Virus record (IMG/VR): IMGVR_UViG_3300036795_000112 | Location: 1-24,563 of that record | Source of the DNA: a virus | Reading direction: 5' to 3' (one strand) | Length of the DNA: 24,563 nucleotides | Shown: positions 12,612 to 20,176 of the stretch, one piece after another | How positions within the stretch are numbered: the first letter of the stretch is position 1 | Layout: every line of letters begins with the position of its first letter | Program-made: the position numbers and the translations under genes | Notes under the pieces: generated by a model | The model's database searches: none | The model's input: only the letters and a program-made list of their open reading frames with translations | Told to the model about the DNA's origin: nothing

Positions 12612-12711
12612 GTCCGATAACCATCGCCAGGGTGTCCGGATAATCGGCACCGAGCGGGGTCCGATTGACCGATAACCCTCCAGGCGCGTCCGATAATGGC
12701 CGTTATCAGAC
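12612..12711. repeat. Cluster of CCGATAA boxes and palindromes before the integrase
   Basis: CCGATAA occurs at 12614, 12669 and 12690, and CCGGATAA at 12636, so starts are 22, 33 and 21 bp apart. Two dyads are included: GGTG-t-CCG with CGGCACC (12631-12651), and GATAATGGCCGTTATC (12692-12707) with perfect 5-bp ends. Helical spacing next to an integrase gene suits arm-type integrase sites, an excisionase site or attP. The array overlaps the proposed TTG start at 12665. Confidence 0.5.
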
Positions 12712-13567
12712 GGCACCAGCGCCTGTAAGTCACGGATTTAACGATGATTTCCTGATCCGGGCATGGCTGCACGCAAGGCCGCCGACCACAGCCCGCGCCT
12801 ACCGGCGTGACGCCGAGCAGTTCCTCGCCCACGCTGGCAAGCCGATTTCCGGGGTGGTGCTGGGCGACCTGCAGACGTGGTCCGATGCGCTGGCGCGCTC
12901 CGCCCCCGCGTCACGGGCGAGGCGCCTTGCATCGGTTCGGAGCCTGCTGGCGTTCGGCCACCGCCTCGGTTGCCTGCCGACCGACCCGGGCCGGCAGCTT
13001 CGCGTAGCCAGAGCGCCGACCGCCGGTGCCGACCGCATCTTGTCCGAAGCCGAGATCAACCGCCTCGTCGGCGCAGAGGTTGATCCGCGCGCCCGAGCGG
13101 CCCTCCGGCTGCTCTACTTCACCGGGATCCGTAACGCCGAGCTGTGCGCCCTGCGCCGCCGGGACCTCACTCCTTCCCGCAAGGGTGGCGGCGAAGCCCG
13201 CATTGTCGGCAAGGGGTCGAAGGTGAGAACCGTCGCCGTGCCGGCCGCGCTGTGGCGCGAGCTGGACGAACTGCAGCCTGGCGCTAAGGCGGACGCGCCC
13301 GTTATTCCCGCCCGCGACGGCGGTCCGATCCAGCCGCGCGCGCTGCACCGGCTGGTGCGCCGCGCCGCGCGCCGTGCAGGGCTCGCCGCCGTATCGCCCC
13401 ACTGGCTTCGCCACGCTCACGCGAGCCACGCGCTTGACCGAGGTGCAGCGCCGCACGTGGTGCAGCAGAGCCTCGGTCACGCCTCGCTCGCGACCACCAC
13501 CCGCTACCTGCACGTGCGCGCCGGGGACAGCTCGGCGAATTACCTGACGGACGGCACCGCAAGGTGA
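12665..13567 (+). CDS. int: Tyrosine recombinase (phage integrase, XerC/D-like)
   Basis: A 300-aa enzyme with all expected active-site residues: R156 in FTGIRNAELCAL, a lysine in GKGSKVRTVAVP (183-186), H246 and R249 in HWLRHAHASH, H272 in LGHASLATT and the nucleophile Y281 in TTRYLHV. An N-terminal SAM-like core-binding domain (about residues 28-112; ARAYRRDAEQFLAHAG) precedes it; there is no obvious arm-binding domain. It catalyses site-specific integration. TTG 12665 is the first start after an in-frame stop; the first 25 residues are unlike the family and a later start is possible. It lies between the accessory block and the packaging genes rather than at a genome end. Confidence 0.9.
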   Translation: MTDNPPGASDNGRYQTAPAPVSHGFNDDFLIRAWLHARPPTTARAYRRDAEQFLAHAGKPISGVVLGDLQTWSDALARSAPASRARRLASVRSLLAFGHRLGCLPTDPGRQLRVARAPTAGADRILSEAEINRLVGAEVDPRARAALRLLYFTGIRNAELCALRRRDLTPSRKGGGEARIVGKGSKVRTVAVPAALWRELDELQPGAKADAPVIPARDGGPIQPRALHRLVRRAARRAGLAAVSPHWLRHAHASHALDRGAAPHVVQQSLGHASLATTTRYLHVRAGDSSANYLTDGTAR

Positions 13568-13929
13568 GCATGCTGCGAGACGAGACCGGCCGCCTGACGG
13601 GGCCTGCCCGCGCTGAGGCCGGTGACCGCCGCCGGCACCGGTGGACGGACGCCGAAGACGAGACGATCCGCACCATGCGCGGAGCCGGTGCCGCCTGGAG
13701 CGCGATCGCCGCGGCCGTCGGCGTAAGCATCCCCACCGCGATCGACCGCGCCGCCGTGCTCGGCGTGCGCGATCTGCCCAGCGCCTACGCCAACCGAGCC
13801 GCCCAGCATCGCGCCGCCGAGGCGGATCCGGCCGATCCCGCCCGCGAGCCACTTCCGGCCGGCCATGCCAGGACCTGGGGCGCCATCGCCGGCGACGTGC
13901 CGTACGATCCACCATCCGGGACCAACTGA
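13564..13929 (+). CDS. Myb/GcrA-like HTH protein
   Basis: A 121-aa protein; GTG 13564 overlaps the integrase stop, and ATG 13570 behind AAGGTGA is an alternative. The HTH is typical of SANT/Myb-like phage regulators: RRHRWTDAEDETIRTMRGAG, AAWSAIAAAVGVSIPTAID, then RAAVLGVRDLP (about residues 22-73). The C-terminus carries PLPAGHARTWGAIAGDVP, the same motif class as PLPPPHPISWGALL in 5797-6093, so the two are probably paralogues. Its place just before the terminase genes suggests control of late genes (inference). Confidence 0.7.
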   Translation: MSMLRDETGRLTGPARAEAGDRRRHRWTDAEDETIRTMRGAGAAWSAIAAAVGVSIPTAIDRAAVLGVRDLPSAYANRAAQHRAAEADPADPAREPLPAGHARTWGAIAGDVPYDPPSGTN

Positions 13930-14114
13930 TGAGCGAAACCTGCCGCGTCGAGTGGGCCGCGCGTGACGACCTGCTCGCCAGCCACACCATGAGCCGCACC
14001 GACGCCGAGCGCATGGCCAGCACCCTCACGTGGGCCGGCTGCCAGTGCGTCACGATCACCAGCCTGGACGATCCGCCGGAACCGGCCGCCCCGCCCGGCC
14101 ACGCCAGCGCCTGA
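13929..14114 (+). CDS. Small hypothetical protein
   Basis: A 61-aa protein starting on TGATG with the HTH gene. CRVEWAARDDLLASHTMSRT and DAERMASTLTWAGCQCVTI give a beta-helix-beta pattern like small phage proteins often found near terminases, then a Pro-rich tail. Function not known. The 80 bp after it, up to 14194, hold only a GC-rich leader and the next ribosome site. Confidence 0.55.
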   Translation: MSETCRVEWAARDDLLASHTMSRTDAERMASTLTWAGCQCVTITSLDDPPEPAAPPGHASA

Positions 14115-14194
14115 CGGCGCCGAGCGCCCGCCCCGCACAATCGCGCCCACCCGGCCCAGCGCCGCCAGCGGGCCTCCTGGAGGCTTCCACGCCG

Positions 14195-14506
14195 ATGGCC
14201 GCCCGCCTGAACCCGCGGCAAGACAACCGGACGCGCGACGCGATCCGCACCACTCAGCTCTGCAAGCGGCTGGAAAGCTTCGCCATGGGCGAAAAGGATC
14301 CGCAGACCGGCAAGCCGCTCCGAATGACCTTGGAGCAGGTGCGCGCCGCCCTGGGGCTGCTGAAGAAAACCCTTCCGGATCTGGTTGCCGCCACCCTGGC
14401 AGGCCCGGATGGCGGCCCCATCGCAGTTGAGTCCCCCCGTGATCGGATCGCCGGCCGTCTCGCTCGCATCGCTGCCTCCGGCGGAACGGGCGGCGATCCT
14501 GGCTGA
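14195..14506 (+). CDS. Putative terminase small subunit
   Basis: A 103-aa, mostly helical protein: RQDNRTRDAIRTTQLCKRLE, SFAMGEKDPQTGKPLRMTLE and QVRAALGLLKKTLPDLVAAT. Size, helical content and place directly before, and overlapping, the large terminase fit a DNA-recognising small subunit. GGAGG lies about 11 bases before ATG 14195, inside the palindrome GCCTCC-T-GGAGGC. The last residues are Gly/Ala-rich and overlap the large-subunit start by about 98 bp in another frame. No unambiguous family motif. Confidence 0.65.
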   Translation: MAARLNPRQDNRTRDAIRTTQLCKRLESFAMGEKDPQTGKPLRMTLEQVRAALGLLKKTLPDLVAATLAGPDGGPIAVESPRDRIAGRLARIAASGGTGGDPG

Positions 14507-15758
14507 CCTCTCCGACGATGAGGTGGCGCAACTCGAGTACGACTGGCAGTTTTGGGCGCGCCCGAACCAGCTTGCACCGGGCGGCGACTGGCGCACCTGG
14601 CTCCTGCTGGCCGGCCGCGGCTTCGGGAAAACCCGCACGGGCGCCGAATGGGTGCGCTCGATCAAGGATCGCTGCAGCCGCATCGCGCTGGTTGCCCCCA
14701 CGGCCGCGGACGTGCGCGATGTGGTGGTCGAAGGCGAAAGCGGCCTGCTGGCGATCTCCCCGCGCTGGGACCGCCCGACATACGAGCCATCGAAGCGTCG
14801 GCTGACCTGGCCGAACGGGGCGATGGCGACGTGCTACTCGGCCGATGAGCCGGAGCGGTTGCGCGGCCCCCAGCACGCTGCGGCGTGGTGCGACGAACTC
14901 GCGGCGTGGCGCTATCCCGAAGCGTGGGACATGCTGATGTTCGGCTTGCGGCTCGGCGATGATCCCCGCTGCGTCGTGACCACCACACCCCGGCCGGTCA
15001 AGATGATCCGGGATCTGCTGCAGGCGCCGACCACCCACGTGACGCGTGGCTCGACATACGACAACCGCACCAACCTGGCGCAGGCGTTTTTCGACCAGAT
15101 CGTCACGAAGTACGAAGGCACGCGCCTGGGGCGGCAGGAGCTGAACGCCGAGCTGCTGGATGACGTCCCGGGCGCGCTGTGGAATCGCGCCGCCCTGGAT
15201 GCTGCCAGGGTCGTCGCTCCGCCTCTCGCGCTGAAGCGCATCGTGGTCGCCATCGATCCGGCCACCACCAGCACAGCGGCCGCGGACGAGACCGGCATTG
15301 TCGTTGTAGGCGTCGGCGCCGACGGCCGAGGCTACGTGCTGGAAGATGTCTCCTGCCGCGAAACGCCGCAGGGCTGGGCATCGATCGCCGTGGCGGCGTT
15401 CAGCCGCTGGCGGGCGGATCGCATCATCGGCGAGGCGAACCAGGGCGGCGACATGGTGGAGAGCACCATCCGCACGGTCGCCTCGAACATCCCCTACAAG
15501 GCGGTGCATGCCTCGCGGGGCAAGGTCATCCGCGCCGAGCCGGTCGCGGCCCTGTACGAGCAGGGGCGCATCTCTCATGTCGGCTCGCTGGCCACCCTCG
15601 AAGACCAGATGTGCGGCTTCACGATCGACTTCGACCGGCGCATCGCCGGCTACTCGCCCGACCGGCTTGATGCGCTGGTGTGGGGCGTGACCGAGGTGAT
15701 GGTGGACCTGCAGGCCAAGCCCGCCCGCACCGCGACCATCCCACACATGGCCCGATAG
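14409..15758 (+). CDS. terL: Phage terminase large subunit (packaging ATPase and nuclease)
   Basis: A 449-aa motor protein that pumps and cuts DNA at the portal. The ATPase domain has LLLAGRGFGKTRTGAEW (65-81) with Walker A GRGFGKT, and Walker B AAWCDELAAW (158-167). The RNase H-like nuclease has IVVAIDPATTS (278-288; D283), DETGIVVVGVG, GEANQGGDM (341-349) and YSPDRLDALVWG (415-426; D421). This matches the COG5323-type terminases of alphaproteobacterial phages and gene transfer agents. ATG 14409 is used; TTG 14385 would add eight residues. Confidence 0.93.
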   Translation: MAAPSQLSPPVIGSPAVSLASLPPAERAAILADLSDDEVAQLEYDWQFWARPNQLAPGGDWRTWLLLAGRGFGKTRTGAEWVRSIKDRCSRIALVAPTAADVRDVVVEGESGLLAISPRWDRPTYEPSKRRLTWPNGAMATCYSADEPERLRGPQHAAAWCDELAAWRYPEAWDMLMFGLRLGDDPRCVVTTTPRPVKMIRDLLQAPTTHVTRGSTYDNRTNLAQAFFDQIVTKYEGTRLGRQELNAELLDDVPGALWNRAALDAARVVAPPLALKRIVVAIDPATTSTAAADETGIVVVGVGADGRGYVLEDVSCRETPQGWASIAVAAFSRWRADRIIGEANQGGDMVESTIRTVASNIPYKAVHASRGKVIRAEPVAALYEQGRISHVGSLATLEDQMCGFTIDFDRRIAGYSPDRLDALVWGVTEVMVDLQAKPARTATIPHMAR

Positions 15759-15766
15759 GAGGCTCC

Positions 15767-15979
15767 ATGGCCGACTGGATCAAGGCTGCCGTCAATCCGG
15801 CGCACAAGGGTATCGAACAGCACGCCGCCGCCCGCGCCGGCGAATCGACGCACGCCTACATGGAGGCCCACAAGGCCGATCCCGGCGCCGCTGGCGCCCG
15901 TGCGAGGCTCGGCCTGCGCCTCGAAGGGATGCATCACGTAACCGCGGCCGTCGCGCACGCCAAGCGCAACCGCCGCTAA
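15767..15979 (+). CDS. Small phage protein between terminase and portal
   Basis: A 70-aa protein with one of the best ribosome sites here: AGGAGG five bases before ATG 15767. Content: MADWIKAAVNPAHKGIEQHA, then THAYMEAHKADPGAAGARAR and a basic end (HHVTAAVAHAKRNRR), all helical. Genes of this size and place recur in related phages without known function. High expression is suggested by the ribosome site. Confidence 0.7.
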   Translation: MADWIKAAVNPAHKGIEQHAAARAGESTHAYMEAHKADPGAAGARARLGLRLEGMHHVTAAVAHAKRNRR

Positions 15980-15982
15980 GCC

Positions 15983-17449
15983 GTGCTCCGCACCCTCGCC
16001 AGCCGGGTCGGCGCCGACCCCGACTACCCGGCGCGCGTCGCCGACCTCACGGTCCTGCGCCAGGTGCTCGACGGGACGATCTATGACGTGCTCCGGCACG
16101 AGTTCCACGAAGAGCGCACCGACGGCGGCGAATACATCCAGGTCGCCCAGCGGCGCCCCTCGGTGCGCTACAATCTCTGCCGTCTGGTGGTCGCCGACAG
16201 CCTCGCCCTGCTGTTCGGCGAGGGCCGCTTCCCGGCGATCGGCTGCAAGGATGAGGCGGCCCGCACCGCGCTGGCCGACGTGCTGCAGGAATCGCGCCTC
16301 CCGGAGATGATCGCCGACGCGGCGTTCCGCGGATCGATCGGGTCGGTCGTGGTGCTGATGCGCATCCTGCGGGGCCGCGTGTTCTTCGACGTGATGGACA
16401 CCCTGTTTCTGACCCCCGAGTGGGATCCGGAAGCGCCGGACACGCTGCTGCGCGTGACTGAGCGCTACAAGGTGCGCGGCGACGCGCTGAAGGCCCAGGG
16501 CTATCCGATCGCGGATGACGATCTTGCCACGCAGTTCTGGTTCTCCCGCCGCTGGGATGCCGCGTCGGAGACGTGGTTCCTGCCGCTGAAGCTCGCCGAT
16601 GAGCTGGAAGGCAAGCAGCCGAAGGTCGATGCGGCGCGCACGGTCCGGCACAACCTCGGATTCGTGCCGATGGTGTGGATCAGGAACCTGCCGGGCGGCG
16701 ATGGCATCGACGGGCAGTGCACTTTCCGCCCCGCGATCGAGACCCAGATCGAGATCGAGTACCAACTCAGCCAGGCCGGCCGCGGGCTGAAATACAGCTC
16801 CGACCCGACGCTGCTGATCAAGGAACCAACCTCGGATGGCCCGGTGATCCGCAGCGCCGCCAACGCGCTGGTGGTGGACAAGGAGGGCGACGCCAAGCTG
16901 CTGGAGATCAACGGCACCGCCGCCGAGGCAGTGTTGGGCTATGCCCGCGCGCTCCGCGAGTTGGCGCTGGAGAGCATCCACGGCAACCGCTCCAATGCCG
17001 ACCGGGTGTCGGCCTCACAGTCCGGCCGCGCCCTCGAAATGCTGCACCAGCCGCTGATCTGGCTCGCGGACAAGCTGCGCACGTCCTACGGCGAGAACGG
17101 CCTGCTGCCGCTGCTGCGCATGGTCGCCGCCGCGCGCCGGCGGATGCCGCTGCAGGTCATGGGCGAGCCGATGCCGGAGATGCCGGCCAAGCTGCGCCTC
17201 TCGCTGGTCTGGCCGCCATGGTTCGCGCGCACCGAGGCCGACCGCGGTGCGCAGGCGAGCACGATGGGCAACCTGGTGGACCATGGCCTGATCTCGCGCG
17301 AGACGGCCGTCGCGATCCTGTCCCCCGAATACGACCAGCCCGACGCGGCGGTGGAGATGCAGCGCATCGCCGCCGATCAGATCGCCGAAGACGCACGTGC
17401 CGCCACGCGCGGTGCGCAGGTCAAGGCGGTGGAGACCCTGCCGGCATGA
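15983..17449 (+). CDS. Phage portal protein
   Basis: A 488-aa protein in the portal position. Characteristic segments: RRPSVRYNLCRLVVADSLAL near residues 54-74, MIADAAFRGSIGSVVVLMRI, GFVPMVWIRNLPGGDG, TQIEIEYQLSQAGRGLKYSS, and RVSASQSGRALEMLHQPLIW near 337-356. The portal forms the dodecameric DNA gate at one capsid vertex and binds the terminase. GTG 15983 lacks a strong ribosome site, but the small gene ends four bases earlier, so coupling is likely. The C-terminus (IAADQIAEDARAATRG) is helical and charged. Confidence 0.88.
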   Translation: MLRTLASRVGADPDYPARVADLTVLRQVLDGTIYDVLRHEFHEERTDGGEYIQVAQRRPSVRYNLCRLVVADSLALLFGEGRFPAIGCKDEAARTALADVLQESRLPEMIADAAFRGSIGSVVVLMRILRGRVFFDVMDTLFLTPEWDPEAPDTLLRVTERYKVRGDALKAQGYPIADDDLATQFWFSRRWDAASETWFLPLKLADELEGKQPKVDAARTVRHNLGFVPMVWIRNLPGGDGIDGQCTFRPAIETQIEIEYQLSQAGRGLKYSSDPTLLIKEPTSDGPVIRSAANALVVDKEGDAKLLEINGTAAEAVLGYARALRELALESIHGNRSNADRVSASQSGRALEMLHQPLIWLADKLRTSYGENGLLPLLRMVAAARRRMPLQVMGEPMPEMPAKLRLSLVWPPWFARTEADRGAQASTMGNLVDHGLISRETAVAILSPEYDQPDAAVEMQRIAADQIAEDARAATRGAQVKAVETLPA

Positions 17450-17501
17450 CGGCGGTCGCATACTCCCCCGCGGCTGATGCCGCTCAACCCCACGAGGACC
17501 G

Positions 17502-18065
17502 ATGTCCGATCCCACCACGCCGCCGCCCCCGGTTACCACCACGCCGCCGGCGACCGACCCCAAGACCTTCAGCGCCGAATACGTCCACGAGCTGCGCGAG
17601 GAAAACAAGACCTGGCGCCAGAAGGCGCAAGGTCACGAGACCGCCGCGCAGACCGCGAAGCGCGAGGCCGACGAGGCAAAGCTCGCGGCGGAGGCCAAGA
17701 TCGCCGAGGCCAAGGAGGCCGCCGATGCGAAGATCGCCGAGGCGAACAGCGCGGCGCAACAGCGCATCATCCATGCTGAGCTGAAGGCGGTCGCCGCCAA
17801 GGCCGGCATGGTCGATCTCGACGGCCTGAAGCTGCTGGACCTCACCGCCGTGACGATCAACGACGCCGGCGAGGTCGAAGGCGCCGATGCGCTGATCGAG
17901 GCCGCGAAGAAGGCGAAGCCGTATCTGTTTGGCGCCCCGCCAGCCAGCACCAGCAATCCGCAGCAGCCGCCGCCGCCAAAGCCGCCGGCCGCGAAGAATG
18001 CCCGCGACATGACCGACGAGGAATTCGACGCGGCCAGGCGCGCGCACGCCTGGCGCAACAAGTAG
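17502..18065 (+). CDS. Capsid scaffolding protein
   Basis: A 187-aa acidic/basic-rich protein between portal and major capsid. A Pro/Thr-rich start is followed by a long coiled coil (about residues 25-90: ELREENKTWRQKAQGHETAA, AKREADEAKLAAEAKIAEAK), a short ordered block (AKAGMVDLDGLKLLDLTAVT) and a C-terminal tail DMTDEEFDAARRAHAWRNK that would bind coat. This matches DUF4355-like scaffold proteins. The 52 bp before its ATG hold a small GCGGC-TGAT-GCCGC hairpin (17470-17483) and GAGG. No protease is fused or adjacent. Confidence 0.82.
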   Translation: MSDPTTPPPPVTTTPPATDPKTFSAEYVHELREENKTWRQKAQGHETAAQTAKREADEAKLAAEAKIAEAKEAADAKIAEANSAAQQRIIHAELKAVAAKAGMVDLDGLKLLDLTAVTINDAGEVEGADALIEAAKKAKPYLFGAPPASTSNPQQPPPPKPPAAKNARDMTDEEFDAARRAHAWRNK

Positions 18066-18122
18066 CGCCACCCATCCAGCCGCCACCGCGCGGCACACCG
18101 CCCCACCAGGTCACGATGGCCA

Positions 18123-18153
18123 GGGGGCTCACCAGCGAACAGTGAGAACCCCC
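18123..18153 (+). promoter_or_regulatory. Hairpin touching the major capsid start codon
   Basis: GGGGG-CTCAC (18123-18132) pairs with GTGAG (18142-18146), AA bulge, CCCCC (18149-18153). The stem ends one base before ATG 18155 and contains the only Shine-Dalgarno-like GTGAG. Folding would hide the ribosome site. Apart from this, 18066-18154 shows no gene. Confidence 0.55.
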
Positions 18154-18154
18154 A

Positions 18155-19576
18155 ATGCCCATCAACAGCCTGCCCACCGCAATCCAGTCCGTCATCCAGC
18201 AGGGCTTTCTGGAACGTCGTTTCCAGCAAGCGCTCCGCGCCAAGCTCGGCTTCCGCGCCATCGCGGACCGGGAGGCGTTCGGCGCCGGCATCGGCGAGAC
18301 GATCACCAAGACCCGCACCGGCCTGCTTGCCGCCGTCACCGCACCGATGGCCGTCGCCGCTGTGACCGACTTCACCTCAGGCCTCACCAACCAGAACTAC
18401 TCGGTGGAGCAGTTCACGCTCGGGGTCGCGCAGTACGCCGCGCCGATGCAGCTCAACGTGGCGACCGCCCGCGTGGCGATCGACGACCTCTACCTGCAGA
18501 ACGCCTACGCCCTCGGCGAGCAGGCGGCCCGCTCGGTCGATACGCTGGCGCAGCGCGCGCTGTTCGATCAATACATGGGCGGCAACAGTCGCGTCACCAC
18601 GACGCTCGGCGCCGCCGGGACGGCGGTGCATGTCGATGACGTGCGCGGCTTCTTCATGACCCTGAACAGCCAGGGCGTTCCGGTGTCGGTCAGCTCGACC
18701 AACACGCTGTCGGTCACCGTGGGCAGCGATGTCTACACGCTGACCGGCGCGGTTGCGGATGGCGCTGCGCCGGCGACGATCAATCCGTGGCTCTCCAGCC
18801 TGGCGTTCAGCGGGTCGAGCTCGAACAGCTCCACCACCCCCGGCGGCTTCTCCGGCACGCTGACCTTCTCGGCCAATGTGACCATTGCCGACGGCACCGC
18901 CGGCAATGCAGTGGTGAGCGCGGTTGCGCCTTTCGTGATGCGCCCCTCGGCCACTGCGGCGGGCAATGCCATGGCCGGCACCACCGCCGCGATCAGCGCC
19001 GCTAACGACATCAACGCGGCCAAGCTGACCATGCAGATGATCCTCACGGCGAAGGCCACCATGTCGGCCAATGCCGTGCCGCCGGTTGCCGATGCCGCGA
19101 ATTACATCCTGTACGCCGATCCGATCCACCTGACCGGCCTCTACCAGGATCCGGCGTTCCAGTATTTCTTCCGCGGCAAGCCGGAAACGACCGAATACCG
19201 CCGCGGCCTGGTGGCCGAGCTGCTGGGCTGCTCGATCGTCGAGACCAACCTCAACCCGGTGCAGGCCCTCTCCGGCGTCGGCACCGTGCGCCGCGCCGTG
19301 CTGTGCGGCCAGGGCGCGCTGGTCGAGGCGGACTTCACGCGCGCCGCCTACGCGGCGGCCGAGAAGGTGGACGATGCCGACGGCATGATCACCGTGGTGG
19401 ACGGCATCGCGCACGTCACCCGCGAGCCGCTGGACACGCTGAAGCAGGTCGTGACGCAGGCATGGTCCTACATCGGCGGCTTCGTCGCGCCCACCGACGT
19501 CACCACCAACCCCAACACGGTGCCGACCGCGACCAACTCGGCACTGAAGCGGGCGGTGATCCTGGAGTCGCTGTAA
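18155..19576 (+). CDS. Major capsid protein (HK97-fold, with beta-rich insertion)
   Basis: A 473-aa coat protein. Order: helical N-terminus with FLERRFQQALRAKLGF, the E-loop-like TITKTRTGLLAAVTAPM, NYSVEQFTLGVAQYAAPMQL, and a spine helix (YLQNAYALGEQAARSVDTLA). Then comes a Ser/Thr/Gly-rich insertion (about 172-265). The fold resumes with NDINAAKLTMQMILTAKATM, YILYADPIHLTGLYQDPAF and RGLVAELLGCSIVETNLNPV. The pattern resembles P22/N4-gp56-type coats; exact family unclear. About 415 copies would make a T=7 shell (family knowledge). The insertion could be a surface domain that stabilises or decorates the capsid. It ends overlapping the next gene (TAATG). Confidence 0.88.
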   Translation: MPINSLPTAIQSVIQQGFLERRFQQALRAKLGFRAIADREAFGAGIGETITKTRTGLLAAVTAPMAVAAVTDFTSGLTNQNYSVEQFTLGVAQYAAPMQLNVATARVAIDDLYLQNAYALGEQAARSVDTLAQRALFDQYMGGNSRVTTTLGAAGTAVHVDDVRGFFMTLNSQGVPVSVSSTNTLSVTVGSDVYTLTGAVADGAAPATINPWLSSLAFSGSSSNSSTTPGGFSGTLTFSANVTIADGTAGNAVVSAVAPFVMRPSATAAGNAMAGTTAAISAANDINAAKLTMQMILTAKATMSANAVPPVADAANYILYADPIHLTGLYQDPAFQYFFRGKPETTEYRRGLVAELLGCSIVETNLNPVQALSGVGTVRRAVLCGQGALVEADFTRAAYAAAEKVDDADGMITVVDGIAHVTREPLDTLKQVVTQAWSYIGGFVAPTDVTTNPNTVPTATNSALKRAVILESL

Positions 19577-19767
19577 TGCCGCGCGAGACCAGGGGGGGCG
19601 ATGAATCGCTCCCCTCACTCCCGCGCGCGATCCGCCTGACCCATCCGCACAGCTTCATCGACGAGAATGGCCGTCATCGCACCTGGCGGGCTGGCGACCT
19701 GATCACCGATCCGGCGGAGGTCGCCCTGCTGGTAGAGCGCAAGGCGCGGCACGACATCGTGGAGTGA
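19576..19767 (+). CDS. Small head protein
   Basis: A 63-aa protein coupled to the capsid gene by TAATG. AIRLTHPHSFIDENGRHRTW, RAGDLITDPAEVALLVERKA and RHDIVE. The HPHSF/GD.I.DP..V..L pattern is common in short proteins following coat genes in myo- and Mu-like phages. Probably a head-associated or chaperone-like component; the role is not known. Confidence 0.65.
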   Translation: MPRETRGGDESLPSLPRAIRLTHPHSFIDENGRHRTWRAGDLITDPAEVALLVERKARHDIVE

Positions 19768-19771
19768 GCCC

Positions 19772-20176
19772 GTGTCCGGCTTCGTCCCGTTCGCCTTCAG
19801 CGATGCGCAGAAGATCGACATCCGCCGCTTCTGCGGATACCCGACCTACAGCGACGGCAGCGTGCTGTTCCCCGCGCCGTGGGTGAACGTGCAGTATCTC
19901 GCGCTCGAGTACCGCCTCAACCACATGAGCGCGGGCGAGGCGGCGGTGCTGACGAACACCTATCTGGAGCCGCTGGCGGCCCTGGAGGCGGCCGTCGTCA
20001 AGGCCGGCTGCAATCTCGACACCGATCAGGCTGGCCCCTGGGTGCGCAACCGGACTGAGGTCCGCGACCGCGAGCGGCTGTTCGACGGTTGGCGCCGCAG
20101 GCTCTGCCGCTTCATGGGCGTCCAGCCAGGCCCGGAACTCGGCCAGGGCGGCGGCACGCTGCAGATGGTCGTCTGA
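19772..20176 (+). CDS. Head-tail connector (adaptor) protein
   Basis: A 134-aa protein, GTG start four bases after the previous stop. IDIRRFCGYPTYSDGS, LALEYRLNHMSAGEAAVLTN, TYLEPLAALEAAVVKAG and DRERLFDGWRRRLCRFMGV make a helical bundle like gp6/gp15-type adaptors that extend the portal. The place right after the coat block supports this. TGATG couples it to the next gene. Confidence 0.65.
   Translation: MSGFVPFAFSDAQKIDIRRFCGYPTYSDGSVLFPAPWVNVQYLALEYRLNHMSAGEAAVLTNTYLEPLAALEAAVVKAGCNLDTDQAGPWVRNRTEVRDRERLFDGWRRRLCRFMGVQPGPELGQGGGTLQMVV

Noticed and set aside
13785-15746. 653-codon leftward frame opposite the terminase
   Set aside because: It mirrors terL, whose Walker and nuclease motifs are clear; the product is His/Arg/Gly-rich with no domain.
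15650-16981. 443-codon leftward frame opposite the portal
   Set aside because: Shadow of the portal gene with no ribosome site or recognisable motif.
17446-17784. Rightward frame starting at the portal stop
   Set aside because: It becomes Arg/Pro-rich and runs through the scaffold gene in another frame.
18377-19618. 413-codon leftward frame opposite the capsid gene
   Set aside because: Arg/His/Gly-rich shadow of the coat gene.
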